From: Ktedonobacter sp. SOSP1-85
Lineage (GTDB): Bacteria; Chloroflexota; Ktedonobacteria; Ktedonobacterales; Ktedonobacteraceae
Direction: 5' to 3'
NCBI RefSeq assembly: GCF_016587415.1
Contig: NZ_BNJI01000003.1
Coordinates: 744,001 to 808,000, forward strand
Length of the DNA stretch: 64,000 nt
Part shown: piece after piece, positions 33,201 through 40,926 of the stretch
Layout: each line of letters starts with the position of its first letter
How positions within the stretch are numbered: position 1 is the first letter of the stretch
Notes under the pieces: model-generated
Told to the model about the DNA's origin: nothing
The model's input: only the letters and a program-made list of their open reading frames with translations
Databases searched by the model: none
Position numbers and translations under genes: made by a program

Positions 33201-35318
33201 ATGTCCGAGACGGCAGTTCAACTCAAGGTAGTCGAAGCAAATCCGCGGGATGTGGGGCGTGGCATTGCCCGAATAGATCCAGAAGTGATGGAGAAATTGG
33301 GCATTAGCGACGCGGGGGAGATTGTGAGCCTCAAAGGCAAACGGGAAACAGTTGTTAAGATCATGCCAACCTTTCCTGAGCTACGGGGGCGTGGCATTGT
33401 CCAGATAGATGGCATCATCAGGGATAACGCGCAAACAGGGATTACCGAACAGGTGAAACTTGCCACGACCACTATCGCCGAAGCAGAAAAAGTGACCCTC
33501 TCACCTTTGACCTTAATTGATAGAACGACGACAGACGCAGCTTACCTTTCCAGACAACTTACAGCTATTCCAGTGATTGCCGGGGATAGAGTTCAAACTA
33601 CCTTTTTAGGCTCGAAGAAGCAGGACTTCCGCCTGCTGGATACCCGGCCCACCGGAGCAGTGATGATCACGCCACGAACCACTATTGCTATCAAAGGTGA
33701 GGGAAAGGCAGCAGAGGCACGGTTGACTTACGAAGATATCGGGGGCCTTGGCAATCAGACGCAGCGCATTCGAGAGATGATAGAGCTCCCGTTGCGTTTT
33801 CCTGATATTTTTGCTCGCTTAGGCGTTGATCCTCCCAAAGGAGTTCTTTTACACGGTCCACCTGGCTGTGGCAAGACATTGATCGCCAAAGTGATCGCCA
33901 ATGAAACCGATGCCACCTTTTTCCAGCTCTCCGGCCCGGAGATTATCCATAAGTTCTATGGTGAGTCCGAAGCGCACCTGCGGAGTGTCTTTGAGAAGGC
34001 CAAAAACAGTGCTCCATCTATCCTATTTTTGGATGAGTTGGATGCGATCGCGCCGAAAAGAGAAGGTTTGGGAGAGGAAAAACAGGTTGAGCGTAGAGTG
34101 GTGGCCCAACTGTTGGCCTTAATGGACGGTTTGGAGGAACGGGGGCAAATCATCATTATCGGCGCGACCAATTTACCTGATGTTCTTGATCCAGCCCTTC
34201 GCCGTCCCGGTCGCTTTGATCGAGAAATTGTTATTCCGATCCCGGATAAAAATGGGCGACGCGAAGTTCTCATGATTCACACCAGGGGCATCCCATTAGC
34301 AGATGATGTTGACCTTGAACGGCTGGCGTTTTTAACTCATGGTTTTGTGGGAGCGGACCTTGCAGCTTTAGCGCGTGAAGCAGCAATGCACGCCATTCGT
34401 CGACTGATGCCTAATATAGACTTTGAACGGAAAGTAGTGCCAGAAAAGGACATCCTTTCTCTCGAGGTATGCATGGAGGATTTTCTCAATGCGCTGCGTG
34501 AGATCGAGCCATCCGCCATTCGCGAGTTCTTTACGGAGATACCAGAACTCGATTTTTCCGACATCGGTGGATTGGATGAGGTCAAGCAAATATTGAAAGA
34601 GACGGTCAGAGATCCCTTATATCATCCTGAAGTGTATGTCAGGGCAAATACCAGGCCAGCCAAGGGGATTCTCTTAACTGGTGAACCAGGAACGGGAAAG
34701 ACGCTGATGGCCAAGGCGATTGCCAAAGAAGCGGAAGTCAACTTTATCACGGTCTCCGGTCCAGAATTGCTTTCAAAATTTGTTGGTGAAAGCGAGCGAA
34801 GCATTCGTGAAGTATTTAAAAAGGCCAGGCAGGCTTCCCCCTGCATTTTGTTTTTCGACGAAATTGAAACGCTCGTCCCTCGGCGGGGAAAAACAACAGG
34901 CGAGCAGGTAACCGAGCGGGTAGTTGCCCAGTTCTTAACCGAAATGGATGGAATTGAAGAGTTGAAGGGCGTGCTGGTGCTGGCAAGTACCAACCGATCG
35001 GATTTGATAGATCCGGCCATGTTGAGACCGGGACGGTTTGATTTTGTAATTGAAATGCCGAAACCTGATTTGAAAGCGCGGGAGGAGATCTTTAAGGTTC
35101 ATACAAGAGGGAAGCCCTTAGGTAAAGGCGTCACGCCAAAAAGCCTGGCCATGGAAACTGAGAATATGGTCGGGGCAGAAATTGCTTCCATTTGCCAGAA
35201 AGCCAGTCTTCTGGCAATACGGGAGTTTCTAGAAAGCAAAGAAGAAGATTTAGAGAAATTAACTATTGAAAAGAGGCATTTTAGTGAGGCAATGCAAGGC
35301 ACAGTAACGCGTCTTTAA
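33201..35318 (+). CDS. CDC48/VAT-type double AAA+ ATPase in the gas vesicle cluster
   Basis: 705 residues with CDC48 domain order: N-domain (DVGRGIARIDPEVMEKLGI, double-psi-barrel type), D1 with Walker A GPPGCGKT near residue 219 and Walker B ILFLDELDAIAP, and D2 with GEPGTGKT near 493 and ILFFDEIETLVP, followed by arginine-finger-like RRPGRFDREI and RPGRFDFVIE. It resembles archaeal VAT more than the bacterial FtsH or ClpX types. CDC48 unfolds or extracts proteins. No GvpN (MoxR AAA) is present in the cluster, so this may supply the ATPase role. It sits between gvpH and a GvpF-J fusion. Confidence 0.93.
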   Translation: MSETAVQLKVVEANPRDVGRGIARIDPEVMEKLGISDAGEIVSLKGKRETVVKIMPTFPELRGRGIVQIDGIIRDNAQTGITEQVKLATTTIAEAEKVTLSPLTLIDRTTTDAAYLSRQLTAIPVIAGDRVQTTFLGSKKQDFRLLDTRPTGAVMITPRTTIAIKGEGKAAEARLTYEDIGGLGNQTQRIREMIELPLRFPDIFARLGVDPPKGVLLHGPPGCGKTLIAKVIANETDATFFQLSGPEIIHKFYGESEAHLRSVFEKAKNSAPSILFLDELDAIAPKREGLGEEKQVERRVVAQLLALMDGLEERGQIIIIGATNLPDVLDPALRRPGRFDREIVIPIPDKNGRREVLMIHTRGIPLADDVDLERLAFLTHGFVGADLAALAREAAMHAIRRLMPNIDFERKVVPEKDILSLEVCMEDFLNALREIEPSAIREFFTEIPELDFSDIGGLDEVKQILKETVRDPLYHPEVYVRANTRPAKGILLTGEPGTGKTLMAKAIAKEAEVNFITVSGPELLSKFVGESERSIREVFKKARQASPCILFFDEIETLVPRRGKTTGEQVTERVVAQFLTEMDGIEELKGVLVLASTNRSDLIDPAMLRPGRFDFVIEMPKPDLKAREEIFKVHTRGKPLGKGVTPKSLAMETENMVGAEIASICQKASLLAIREFLESKEEDLEKLTIEKRHFSEAMQGTVTRL

Positions 35319-35327
35319 GGGGAAAAT

Positions 35328-36338
35328 ATGCAAAATGGCATATATATCTACTGCATTATTAAAACGAGCGAGCACCAAGAGTTTGGCGCGATTGGCATTG
35401 GCGATGCTACAGCCTCTAATGTCCTGACCATAGGGTTTAAGGATATAGCCGCTGTTATTTCCCACAACCCACTAGTGGTCTATGACTCCTTGAGTAAAGA
35501 AAAAGTCATCAAAGACTTATTCACCCACGAACGGGTCATAGAGAAAATAATGGGCCGTTTTACCACTGTGCCAGTGAAATTTGGGACCATGGTAGAAACC
35601 GAAGATCGAGTCATCGAATTTCTGGAAAACGGCTACACTCTGCTGAGAAATGAGTTAGACAAAGTGGAGGGGAAGATAGAACAGGATGTGGTGGCCACGT
35701 GGGAACAGCCAGCAGTCCTTGCAATTCTTGCTCGTCAAAACGAGCAGTTTCGCGAAATGCAACAGAAAATTGCGTCGGAAGGAGAGCAGGCGAGTATAGA
35801 GGATAAGGTTCTGCTTGGCCAATTAATTGATCAAGCTCTGAAGACAGAAAAGAATAAATACCAACAATTAATATTGCAAGATCTTAAACAAGAATCAGTA
35901 GATATTTGTCCATACGATATGATAAATGATGATATGATCTTCAATGCTGCTTTTTTGCTGGAAAAGAAAAATCAGGAGGCTTTTGATAATGCCATTCATT
36001 CTCTGGATCAAAAATTGGAGAATACTGTCTATTTTCGTGAGGTAGGTCCACTTCCTCCCTATAGTTTCTCCACAATTCTTTTTAAAAGGATTGATCCAGA
36101 AGAAGTCGAAGAGGCGAAAAACACGCTTGGTTTGACTGGAGAGATAACGGAGGAAGCTCTCCGTGATGCATATTACCAGCTTGCAAAAAAATACCATCCT
36201 GATAAAACAAGCGGAGACACCTCTCAGGAGTTTCAGGTGATTCAAAATGCCCACAGAACGCTGAGAAATTTCATTGAGGGCGGACTGATACACACGCAGG
36301 TCTATCGATGGAAAGAAGACGTTCAATGGGATAGCTGA
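35328..36338 (+). CDS. gvpF: GvpF/L protein fused to a C-terminal J-domain
   Basis: 336 residues. Residues 1 to about 255 are GvpF/L (IYIYCIIKTSEHQEFGAIGIGD, the FTTVPVKFGTMVETED strand, MIFNAAFLLEKKNQEAFDNAIHSL, GPLPPYSF). Residues about 262-320 (AKNTLGLTGEITEEALRDAYYQLAKKYHPDKTS..FQVIQNAHRTLRN) are a J-domain with an intact HPD at about 289, giving a potential DnaK-stimulating module. No dnaK or grpE is adjacent. It begins ten bases after the CDC48 stop. The J-fusion suggests Hsp70 is recruited to gas vesicle subunits; that is inference. Confidence 0.88.
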   Translation: MQNGIYIYCIIKTSEHQEFGAIGIGDATASNVLTIGFKDIAAVISHNPLVVYDSLSKEKVIKDLFTHERVIEKIMGRFTTVPVKFGTMVETEDRVIEFLENGYTLLRNELDKVEGKIEQDVVATWEQPAVLAILARQNEQFREMQQKIASEGEQASIEDKVLLGQLIDQALKTEKNKYQQLILQDLKQESVDICPYDMINDDMIFNAAFLLEKKNQEAFDNAIHSLDQKLENTVYFREVGPLPPYSFSTILFKRIDPEEVEEAKNTLGLTGEITEEALRDAYYQLAKKYHPDKTSGDTSQEFQVIQNAHRTLRNFIEGGLIHTQVYRWKEDVQWDS

Positions 36339-36367
36339 TCCCAGCAAGATAACGAAAGGTGAAAAAG

Positions 36368-37129
36368 ATGAACAACCAAGAAGGCCGCTATCTCTATGGC
36401 ATTTTGGCAGATGGGGAAAAGAAAGAGTTGGGGCCAATCGGTATTGGCGACAGAAACGATACCGTCTATACCCTACCCTACCAGGATATAGCAGCCGTTA
36501 TTTCCTGCTCGCCGGTCGTCAAATATCCGGTGACCAGGGATAATGCACTTGCACACGCGAAAGTGTTGGACAGAGCGGTAGAAGAAGGCACTGTCTTACC
36601 CGTAAAATTCTGTACGATTGCCGAAAATGAGGATGCAATCATAGATAAAGTGCTCAAAGGTCGCTATCAGGAATTTGTTGATTTATTAAAGGATATGTCA
36701 GATAAAATGGAATTTGGCATAAGAGCACTTTGGAGGGATAAAGATGCGGTTTACGCGGAAATAGTTGAAGAACACAAAGATATTAAAGCACTAAAGCAGA
36801 AATTGCTTAAAGAAAAAGATAAGCAGAAAAGATATGCAGGAGCTGTAAAAGTGGGAGAGTTGGTAGAAAAAGCACTGGCGGAAAAGAAACAAAGAGAAGG
36901 TACAGAGCTACTTGAAGCCCTGAAGCCGCTCAGTCTTAAGTGGAAAGAGAATTCGTTGTACGGAGACATGAACATATTGAACACGGCCTTTTTGACCTTC
37001 AGGGAAAGGGAAAGTGCTTTTGATGAAAAAGTACATAGCCTGGGAGAGAAGTACGGAGAGAAAACAAATTTGAAGTACACGTCCTCTCTCGTCCCATTCA
37101 ATTTCGTAGAAATCGTGATTCATTGGTAG
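36368..37129 (+). CDS. gvpL: gas vesicle protein GvpF/GvpL family, third copy
   Basis: 253 residues from the ATG at 36368, which has GAAAGG upstream; the GTG at 36359 is less likely. GvpL/F features: GRYLYGILADGEKKELGPIGIGD, EGTVLPVKFCTIAENEDAI, and C-terminal MNILNTAFLTFRERESAFDEKVHSLGEKYGEKTNLKYTSSLVPFNFVEI. It opens much like the J-fused copy upstream, so the two probably arose by duplication. It ends 14 bases before gvpG. Confidence 0.9.
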   Translation: MNNQEGRYLYGILADGEKKELGPIGIGDRNDTVYTLPYQDIAAVISCSPVVKYPVTRDNALAHAKVLDRAVEEGTVLPVKFCTIAENEDAIIDKVLKGRYQEFVDLLKDMSDKMEFGIRALWRDKDAVYAEIVEEHKDIKALKQKLLKEKDKQKRYAGAVKVGELVEKALAEKKQREGTELLEALKPLSLKWKENSLYGDMNILNTAFLTFRERESAFDEKVHSLGEKYGEKTNLKYTSSLVPFNFVEIVIHW

Positions 37130-37143
37130 GAGGAGCTTTGCCC

Positions 37144-37386
37144 ATGTTAATGCTTACTGGTTTCTTAATCGCCCTCATGCTTCCGGCAAAAGGCTTGATA
37201 GGGATCTTCAAGAAAATTGCCGAGATGGCGGAGGCAGAATTAACCGACGAGTCCAAAATCAGGGAGGGGTTGGTGCAACTAGAGGACTTGTACGATAACG
37301 GTAAAATCACTGAAGAGGAGTATCATGAGCGAGAGGACCGGCTTATGGAAAGACTCAACATGGCCAGGGAGAATAAAGACGAATAA
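37144..37386 (+). CDS. gvpG: gas vesicle protein GvpG
   Basis: 80 residues from the ATG at 37144 with AGGAGG at 37128-37133. LMLTGFLIALMLPAKGLIGIFKKIAEMAEAELTDESKIREGLVQLEDLYDNGKITEEEYHEREDRLMERL fits GvpG: a hydrophobic lead ending PAKG, then an amphipathic helix pair. GvpG is thought to interact with GvpF and GvpL in nucleation. It is the last canonical gvp gene of the plus arm. It overlaps the previous stop only if the upstream TTG is used. Confidence 0.85.
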   Translation: MLMLTGFLIALMLPAKGLIGIFKKIAEMAEAELTDESKIREGLVQLEDLYDNGKITEEEYHEREDRLMERLNMARENKDE

Positions 37387-37677
37387 AGACTAGAGGCTGT
37401 GTGAAAGGCTGTGTTGCGAAAATGACCAGATCACAATTGACAGGGATAAGGTCCTGAAAGACACAGAAAGTCTTCCATTGCAGTCACTTTGTCCGCAAGA
37501 GATCATGCCTTCCTCCAGACCATGTTTAGTATACAGGTGCCAGTAAAGATAACTTCTTTCGGAGGTATGAGACTCAGTATTATTGGTCGCTTGTATACTT
37601 ATATCTGATAGCTCTTACTTCTCTGGACAAAGAGGCCAGAAGAAGATAAGTCAGATACATAGATGAAGGAGTGAGTT
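37387..37677. other. AT-rich gap with possible promoter
   Basis: No gene seen. TATACT at 37594-37599 preceded by TTG could serve as a -10 for the small basic gene that follows; no good -35 is visible. Confidence 0.35.
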
Positions 37678-37839
37678 ATGTCTAGCTTATTTCCCAAACG
37701 TCGGAGCAAAATGACGAATTCAGCTGGTAAAGGGAAGAGAGGTAATAAAAAACCTTTGATTTCCTTTGGCAGGCCCAAGGCACCCAAGACAAAGCAAGCG
37801 CAAAAAAAATTTCTGGGCATTTTTGGTAAAGGGAAATAA
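37678..37839 (+). CDS. very basic 53-residue protein at the edge of the gas vesicle island
   Basis: 53 residues, with KRRSK, GKGKRGNKK, GRPKAPKTK, KKFLGIFGKGK; about 17 Lys/Arg and no acidic residues, so very basic. AAGGAG sits at an ideal distance from the ATG. The N-terminal SSLFP and C-terminal FLGIFGKGK might associate with membranes or nucleic acid. I do not recognise it. It lies 290 bases past gvpG and is followed by a hairpin, so it is its own transcript or the end of the island. Codon use is AT-rich like the gvp genes. Confidence 0.6.
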   Translation: MSSLFPKRRSKMTNSAGKGKRGNKKPLISFGRPKAPKTKQAQKKFLGIFGKGK

Positions 37840-37896
37840 ATGCTTCCCCTGAATCCTCTCCTGGCCTGCCAGAAAGCCAGACGCGCTTAAAATAGA

Positions 37897-37949
37897 GGGG
37901 ATGTGCGTGTGTTTCTCGGGTTTCTGCCGAGAAACACACGCACATCCCC
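37897..37949. terminator. 23-bp perfect hairpin between convergent genes
   Basis: Arms 37897-37919 and 37927-37949 are exact reverse complements with a 7-base loop. It separates the small basic gene (plus) from the enoyl-CoA hydratase end (minus), so it may end both transcripts. Confidence 0.7.
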
Positions 37950-37960
37950 CTTCTATAAAG

Positions 37961-38755
37961 CTAACGGCCAGTGAATTTAGGTTTCTGCTTGTCCTTGGCC
38001 GCTTCGTAGAAGAGGCGATGGTCCTCGCCCATGAGCATCAAGGCCTGAGCCTGGGCCTCGGCCTCCAGCGCTGAGACGATGTCCATGTGCTGTTCGGCGT
38101 TGAGCATGTGCTTGGTCATAGAGAGGGCGAAGCGTGGACCCTGGGCCAGTTTGCGCGCCCATTGCAGAGTGGTCTCCTGCAACGCCTCGTGCGGAACGAC
38201 GCGGTTAACAAGTCCATAGTGTTCGGCGGTCGCGGCATCAATGGTATCGCCAAACATCAAGAGTTCGGTGGCGCGCCCCATACCAATCACGCGCGGCAGC
38301 ATATGTGCCGCCCCCATGTCGGCACCTGTCAGACCCACACGCGAGAAGAGAAAGGCGATACGCGCCTTCTCCGAGGCGATGCGTAAGTCTGAGGCCAGGG
38401 CCAGGACGGCGCCCGCGCCTGCCGTCATGCCATTAAGGGACGCGATAATGGGCTTGTCGAGCAGGCGCATATGCTGCACAACCGCGCCTGTCATGCGCGT
38501 AAACTCCAGATGCCCCTTCATGTCGCGCTTAAATAGCTCACCAATAATTCCATGCACATCCCCGCCGGAGCAGAAATGCTCGCCCGCGCCTGTCAGCACC
38601 ACGACACGCACCTCGTCGTTGCCACGCAGTTCAACGAAGAGGTCACGTAACTGGGCGTAGATATCAAAGGTCAGGGCGTTCATGACCTCGGGCCGGTTAA
38701 GTGTAATGTGAGCGATTCCATCCTCACCTACCTCATAAAGAAAGTCGTAACTCAT
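37961..38755 (-). CDS. enoyl-CoA hydratase/isomerase family protein
   Basis: 264 residues from the ATG at 38753-38755. Crotonase-fold landmarks: NRPEVMNALTFD, the oxyanion loop HFCSGGDVHGI, and ASDLRIASEKARIAFLFSRVGLTGADMGAAHMLPRVIG. The GLTGADMGA context, with Asp near one of the usual Glu positions, is a subfamily trait I associate with aryl-CoA catabolic clusters rather than fatty acid beta-oxidation. It is separated from the SDR gene at 40927 by the IS607 element; originally both were probably one operon. Confidence 0.88.
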   Translation of the reverse strand: MSYDFLYEVGEDGIAHITLNRPEVMNALTFDIYAQLRDLFVELRGNDEVRVVVLTGAGEHFCSGGDVHGIIGELFKRDMKGHLEFTRMTGAVVQHMRLLDKPIIASLNGMTAGAGAVLALASDLRIASEKARIAFLFSRVGLTGADMGAAHMLPRVIGMGRATELLMFGDTIDAATAEHYGLVNRVVPHEALQETTLQWARKLAQGPRFALSMTKHMLNAEQHMDIVSALEAEAQAQALMLMGEDHRLFYEAAKDKQKPKFTGR

Positions 38756-38790
38756 AAAGCTGCTACCTTTCTCATACTCAAAGGTGAGCG

Positions 38791-38907
38791 AACCCACCCT
38801 TAAGCGGTCAGTTGTTCCTGCTTCATCGTCAGTTGCCAGCGCACGGGAACCTTTGGATCAGCCCTCCCGTTTCGGTCTCACATTGACTCCACAGGCGCTT
38901 TTACGTC
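38791..38907 (-). ncRNA. predicted TnpB guide RNA (omega RNA) 3' end, copy 2
   Basis: On the minus strand downstream of the second tnpB, GACGTAAAAGCGCCTGTGGA (38907 to 38888) and TGAAGCAGGAACAAC (38825 to 38811) match the copy 1 scaffold, though 62 rather than 45 bases separate the two blocks. If the element ends at 38811, the predicted guide is TGACCGCTTAAGGGTGGGTT (38810 to 38791), which lies just upstream of the enoyl-CoA hydratase gene. Confidence 0.58.
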
Positions 38908-38940
38908 ATCGGTCGTAGCCACTACCCAGGACGGCCAGCT

Positions 38941-40236
38941 TTAGGCGCGAAGCTGGCGAAGCATGTCGGTGGCGAACCACGCGAGATTCAACGCGGCATT
39001 CAGGTCGCGGTCCAGGATGAGTTTACAAATCAGGCATTGATAGGTACGATGTTTGAGTGGCATGCGCTTTTTGACATGCCCACAACACGAACACCGTTTG
39101 GTGGAAGGAAACCAGCGCGAGGCAATGAACACGTCTCCTCCTGCGGTGGCGACCTTGGTCTTGAGGAACTGCAAGAGTTGTCCCATCGCCGCATCAGCCA
39201 CAGCTCTCGCCAGTTTGTGATTGGCCATCATCCCCAACAGATGGAGGTCTTCGATGCCGATCACTCCAGCGGTCCGTGCCAGTTCGGTGGTAAACTTGTG
39301 CTGGACATCCCGGCGAATATTGGCGATCTTCTGGTGCTCGCGGGCCACCTTCACCCGTTGTTTCTCATAATTTTTGCCGAAAACGGTTCGGCCCGTCTCC
39401 GGGTCTTTCGTTTTCTGCTTCCGTGCAAGGGTTCGCTGCAGCTTGCCGAGCTTCCCCAGATGGTGTTCGAGCGGCTTTTGGTTCTCAAGTCGTCGCCCAT
39501 CGGAAACCACAGCAGCCTGCTTGATGCCTACATCCACCCCCACGACAGCCGTGGGAGTGGGAGAGCGCTGTTTCTTGATCTCGACCTGAATACTCACATA
39601 CCAATGACCTGCTTCACAGGAGACCGTTGCCCCCAACATTTTGACCGACTCACAGATGACCTGCTTGCGCTGGTTGCGCTTCTTCGTCGGCTGTGGCGCT
39701 TTTCCCTCCTCCACAAAGCGCAGCTTTTCGGCGAGATTGACGGTCCCAAGTTTGCGAAGCAGTTTCCCTCGTCCTTTCCCGATCTTGCGCTGATCCAGAA
39801 GGAAGCGGCCAAGTCCTGGGATTGACATCCAATGACTGCCGAGGGTGAATTTGTCATTGGAAAGGTAAAAGGATTCGTGCGATTTTCCTTTTTTCTTGTA
39901 CCTGGGATACTCGGCTCGGCCTGCGAAGAAGTTATCGTAGGCTTTCTTCAGGTCATCAAAAGCTCCTTCCACCACACATTTCGTCACGTCGTAGGTCCAC
40001 GGATACTCCTGCTCCCGGATCTTGTTGAACTGCTTTTTCAGGGACATCGCGTTGGGGGACGTGAGCGTGCGCTCGGCCTCGGGGACCGTTTCCTGTTCCA
40101 CTTTGTACGCTTGATACTGTTTCTCCCACTGTTCTCTCCCCCAGTTGTACATGAATCTTCTCGTACCACAGGCACGTTTGAGATACTCCACCTGTTCAGG
40201 CGTCGGGTTGATCCGTATTTTGTGCGCGGTTTTCAT
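38941..40236 (-). CDS. tnpB: TnpB RNA-guided endonuclease of the IS607 element
   Basis: 431 residues. RuvC residues Asp235 (VVGVDVGIK), Glu329 (IGIEDLHL) and Asp411 (DRDLNAALNL) are present with the Zn ribbon Cys 382, 385, 401 and 404, so catalysis should be intact. A Lys-rich insert at about residues 180-200 (APQPTKKRNQRK) distinguishes it from the 384-residue copy at 24683. Its last residues QLRA end earlier than copy 1, and a +1 frame continues the similarity, hinting at a late frameshift that trims only the tail. It overlaps tnpA by 41 bases. Confidence 0.92.
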   Translation of the reverse strand: MKTAHKIRINPTPEQVEYLKRACGTRRFMYNWGREQWEKQYQAYKVEQETVPEAERTLTSPNAMSLKKQFNKIREQEYPWTYDVTKCVVEGAFDDLKKAYDNFFAGRAEYPRYKKKGKSHESFYLSNDKFTLGSHWMSIPGLGRFLLDQRKIGKGRGKLLRKLGTVNLAEKLRFVEEGKAPQPTKKRNQRKQVICESVKMLGATVSCEAGHWYVSIQVEIKKQRSPTPTAVVGVDVGIKQAAVVSDGRRLENQKPLEHHLGKLGKLQRTLARKQKTKDPETGRTVFGKNYEKQRVKVAREHQKIANIRRDVQHKFTTELARTAGVIGIEDLHLLGMMANHKLARAVADAAMGQLLQFLKTKVATAGGDVFIASRWFPSTKRCSCCGHVKKRMPLKHRTYQCLICKLILDRDLNAALNLAWFATDMLRQLRA

Positions 40237-40825
40237 CCTTGAGCGCTTTCTCTAAGGCTTTGCGGTAATTCCTGAGACCGTACAAGCGTGAACTAAAATC
40301 GTGGACAATACTCATCAAGTCCTGCACGACCTCTTGTTCGGGCGAAAGTGTCTCCGTGTTCATCACAACCAATTCCGTGTGATGAGTCTCGCACAGATGC
40401 TTGATCAGGGCAAAGCCACAGCGAGCCAGCCGATCCTCATGGGCAATGAGCAGGCGCGAAACCTGCCCTTCGATAATGGCATCGACGAGCCGAAGAAACC
40501 GCTTGCGCTCAAAATTGAGGCCGCCCCCGATTTCCATGATCCACTCATCCACCACCAGTGACTTGGAGGCTGCGTAGCTTTCTAAGGCGGCCCGTTGGTT
40601 GTGTAAATCCGGTCGTTGAGCGGGGCTTGACACCCGGCAATAGGCCACCGTTCGGCGTATGGCTGGCCGTTGAGGAAGGTTAAGCGCCGTAGCCAGATCG
40701 GCCTCATCATAGTAGCGACGCCCGGAAATGGTTCGTTTCGCTTTGAGGCGGCCTTCCCGATCCCAGCGCTGCAAGGTTTTTACACTGACACCTATTTGCT
40801 TGGCAAACTGTGCAACTGAGTACAT
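40196..40825 (-). CDS. tnpA: IS607 serine transposase TnpA
   Basis: 209 residues. Residues 1-45 are a MerR-type HTH (YSVAQFAKQIGVSVKTLQRWDREGRLKA...GRRYY). From residue 58 a serine-recombinase catalytic domain follows: RTVAYCRVSS with nucleophile Ser66, DLHNQRAALESYA, and HEDRLARCGFALI. This N-terminal HTH plus short resolvase catalytic domain is specific to IS607 transposases. Appears intact. Its ATG coincides with the start point predicted for the promoter just upstream, so the mRNA may be leaderless. Confidence 0.93.
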   Translation of the reverse strand: MYSVAQFAKQIGVSVKTLQRWDREGRLKAKRTISGRRYYDEADLATALNLPQRPAIRRTVAYCRVSSPAQRPDLHNQRAALESYAASKSLVVDEWIMEIGGGLNFERKRFLRLVDAIIEGQVSRLLIAHEDRLARCGFALIKHLCETHHTELVVMNTETLSPEQEVVQDLMSIVHDFSSRLYGLRNYRKALEKALKDENRAQNTDQPDA

Positions 40826-40831
40826 GTAATG

Positions 40832-40861
40832 ATTTTAGCTCACTTTTGCACACTTTGTCAA
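40832..40861 (-). promoter_or_regulatory. promoter for IS607 tnpA
   Basis: Minus strand: TTGACA (40861 to 40856), 18-base spacer, TAAAAT (40837 to 40832). Six bases separate the -10 from the ATG, so transcription should begin at or next to the start codon, i.e. a leaderless message with low expression. Confidence 0.6.
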
Positions 40862-40926
40862 TATCTGGTATTCATCTCCTTTGTGTGCCTCAGCAGCGTC
40901 GTTCTACCAACTTCGGCACTGCCAAC

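Larger units (their letters stand above)
38811..40861 (-). mobile_element. IS607-family insertion sequence (tnpA-tnpB)
   Basis: Contains tnpA (serine transposase with MerR-type HTH) overlapping tnpB, the gene order of IS607. The right end is placed at 38811 from the conserved 3' motif; the left end lies upstream of the tnpA promoter and is uncertain within 40862-40926. IS607 makes no target duplications, so none is expected. The element interrupts a minus-strand aromatic-CoA operon between SDR and enoyl-CoA hydratase. Confidence 0.8.

Noticed and set aside
28579..37839. GvpN, GvpC or GvpD/E regulator in the gas vesicle island
   Set aside because: No gene in the island shows the MoxR-type AAA of GvpN, the repeats of GvpC or the bZIP/ATPase features of GvpE/D.
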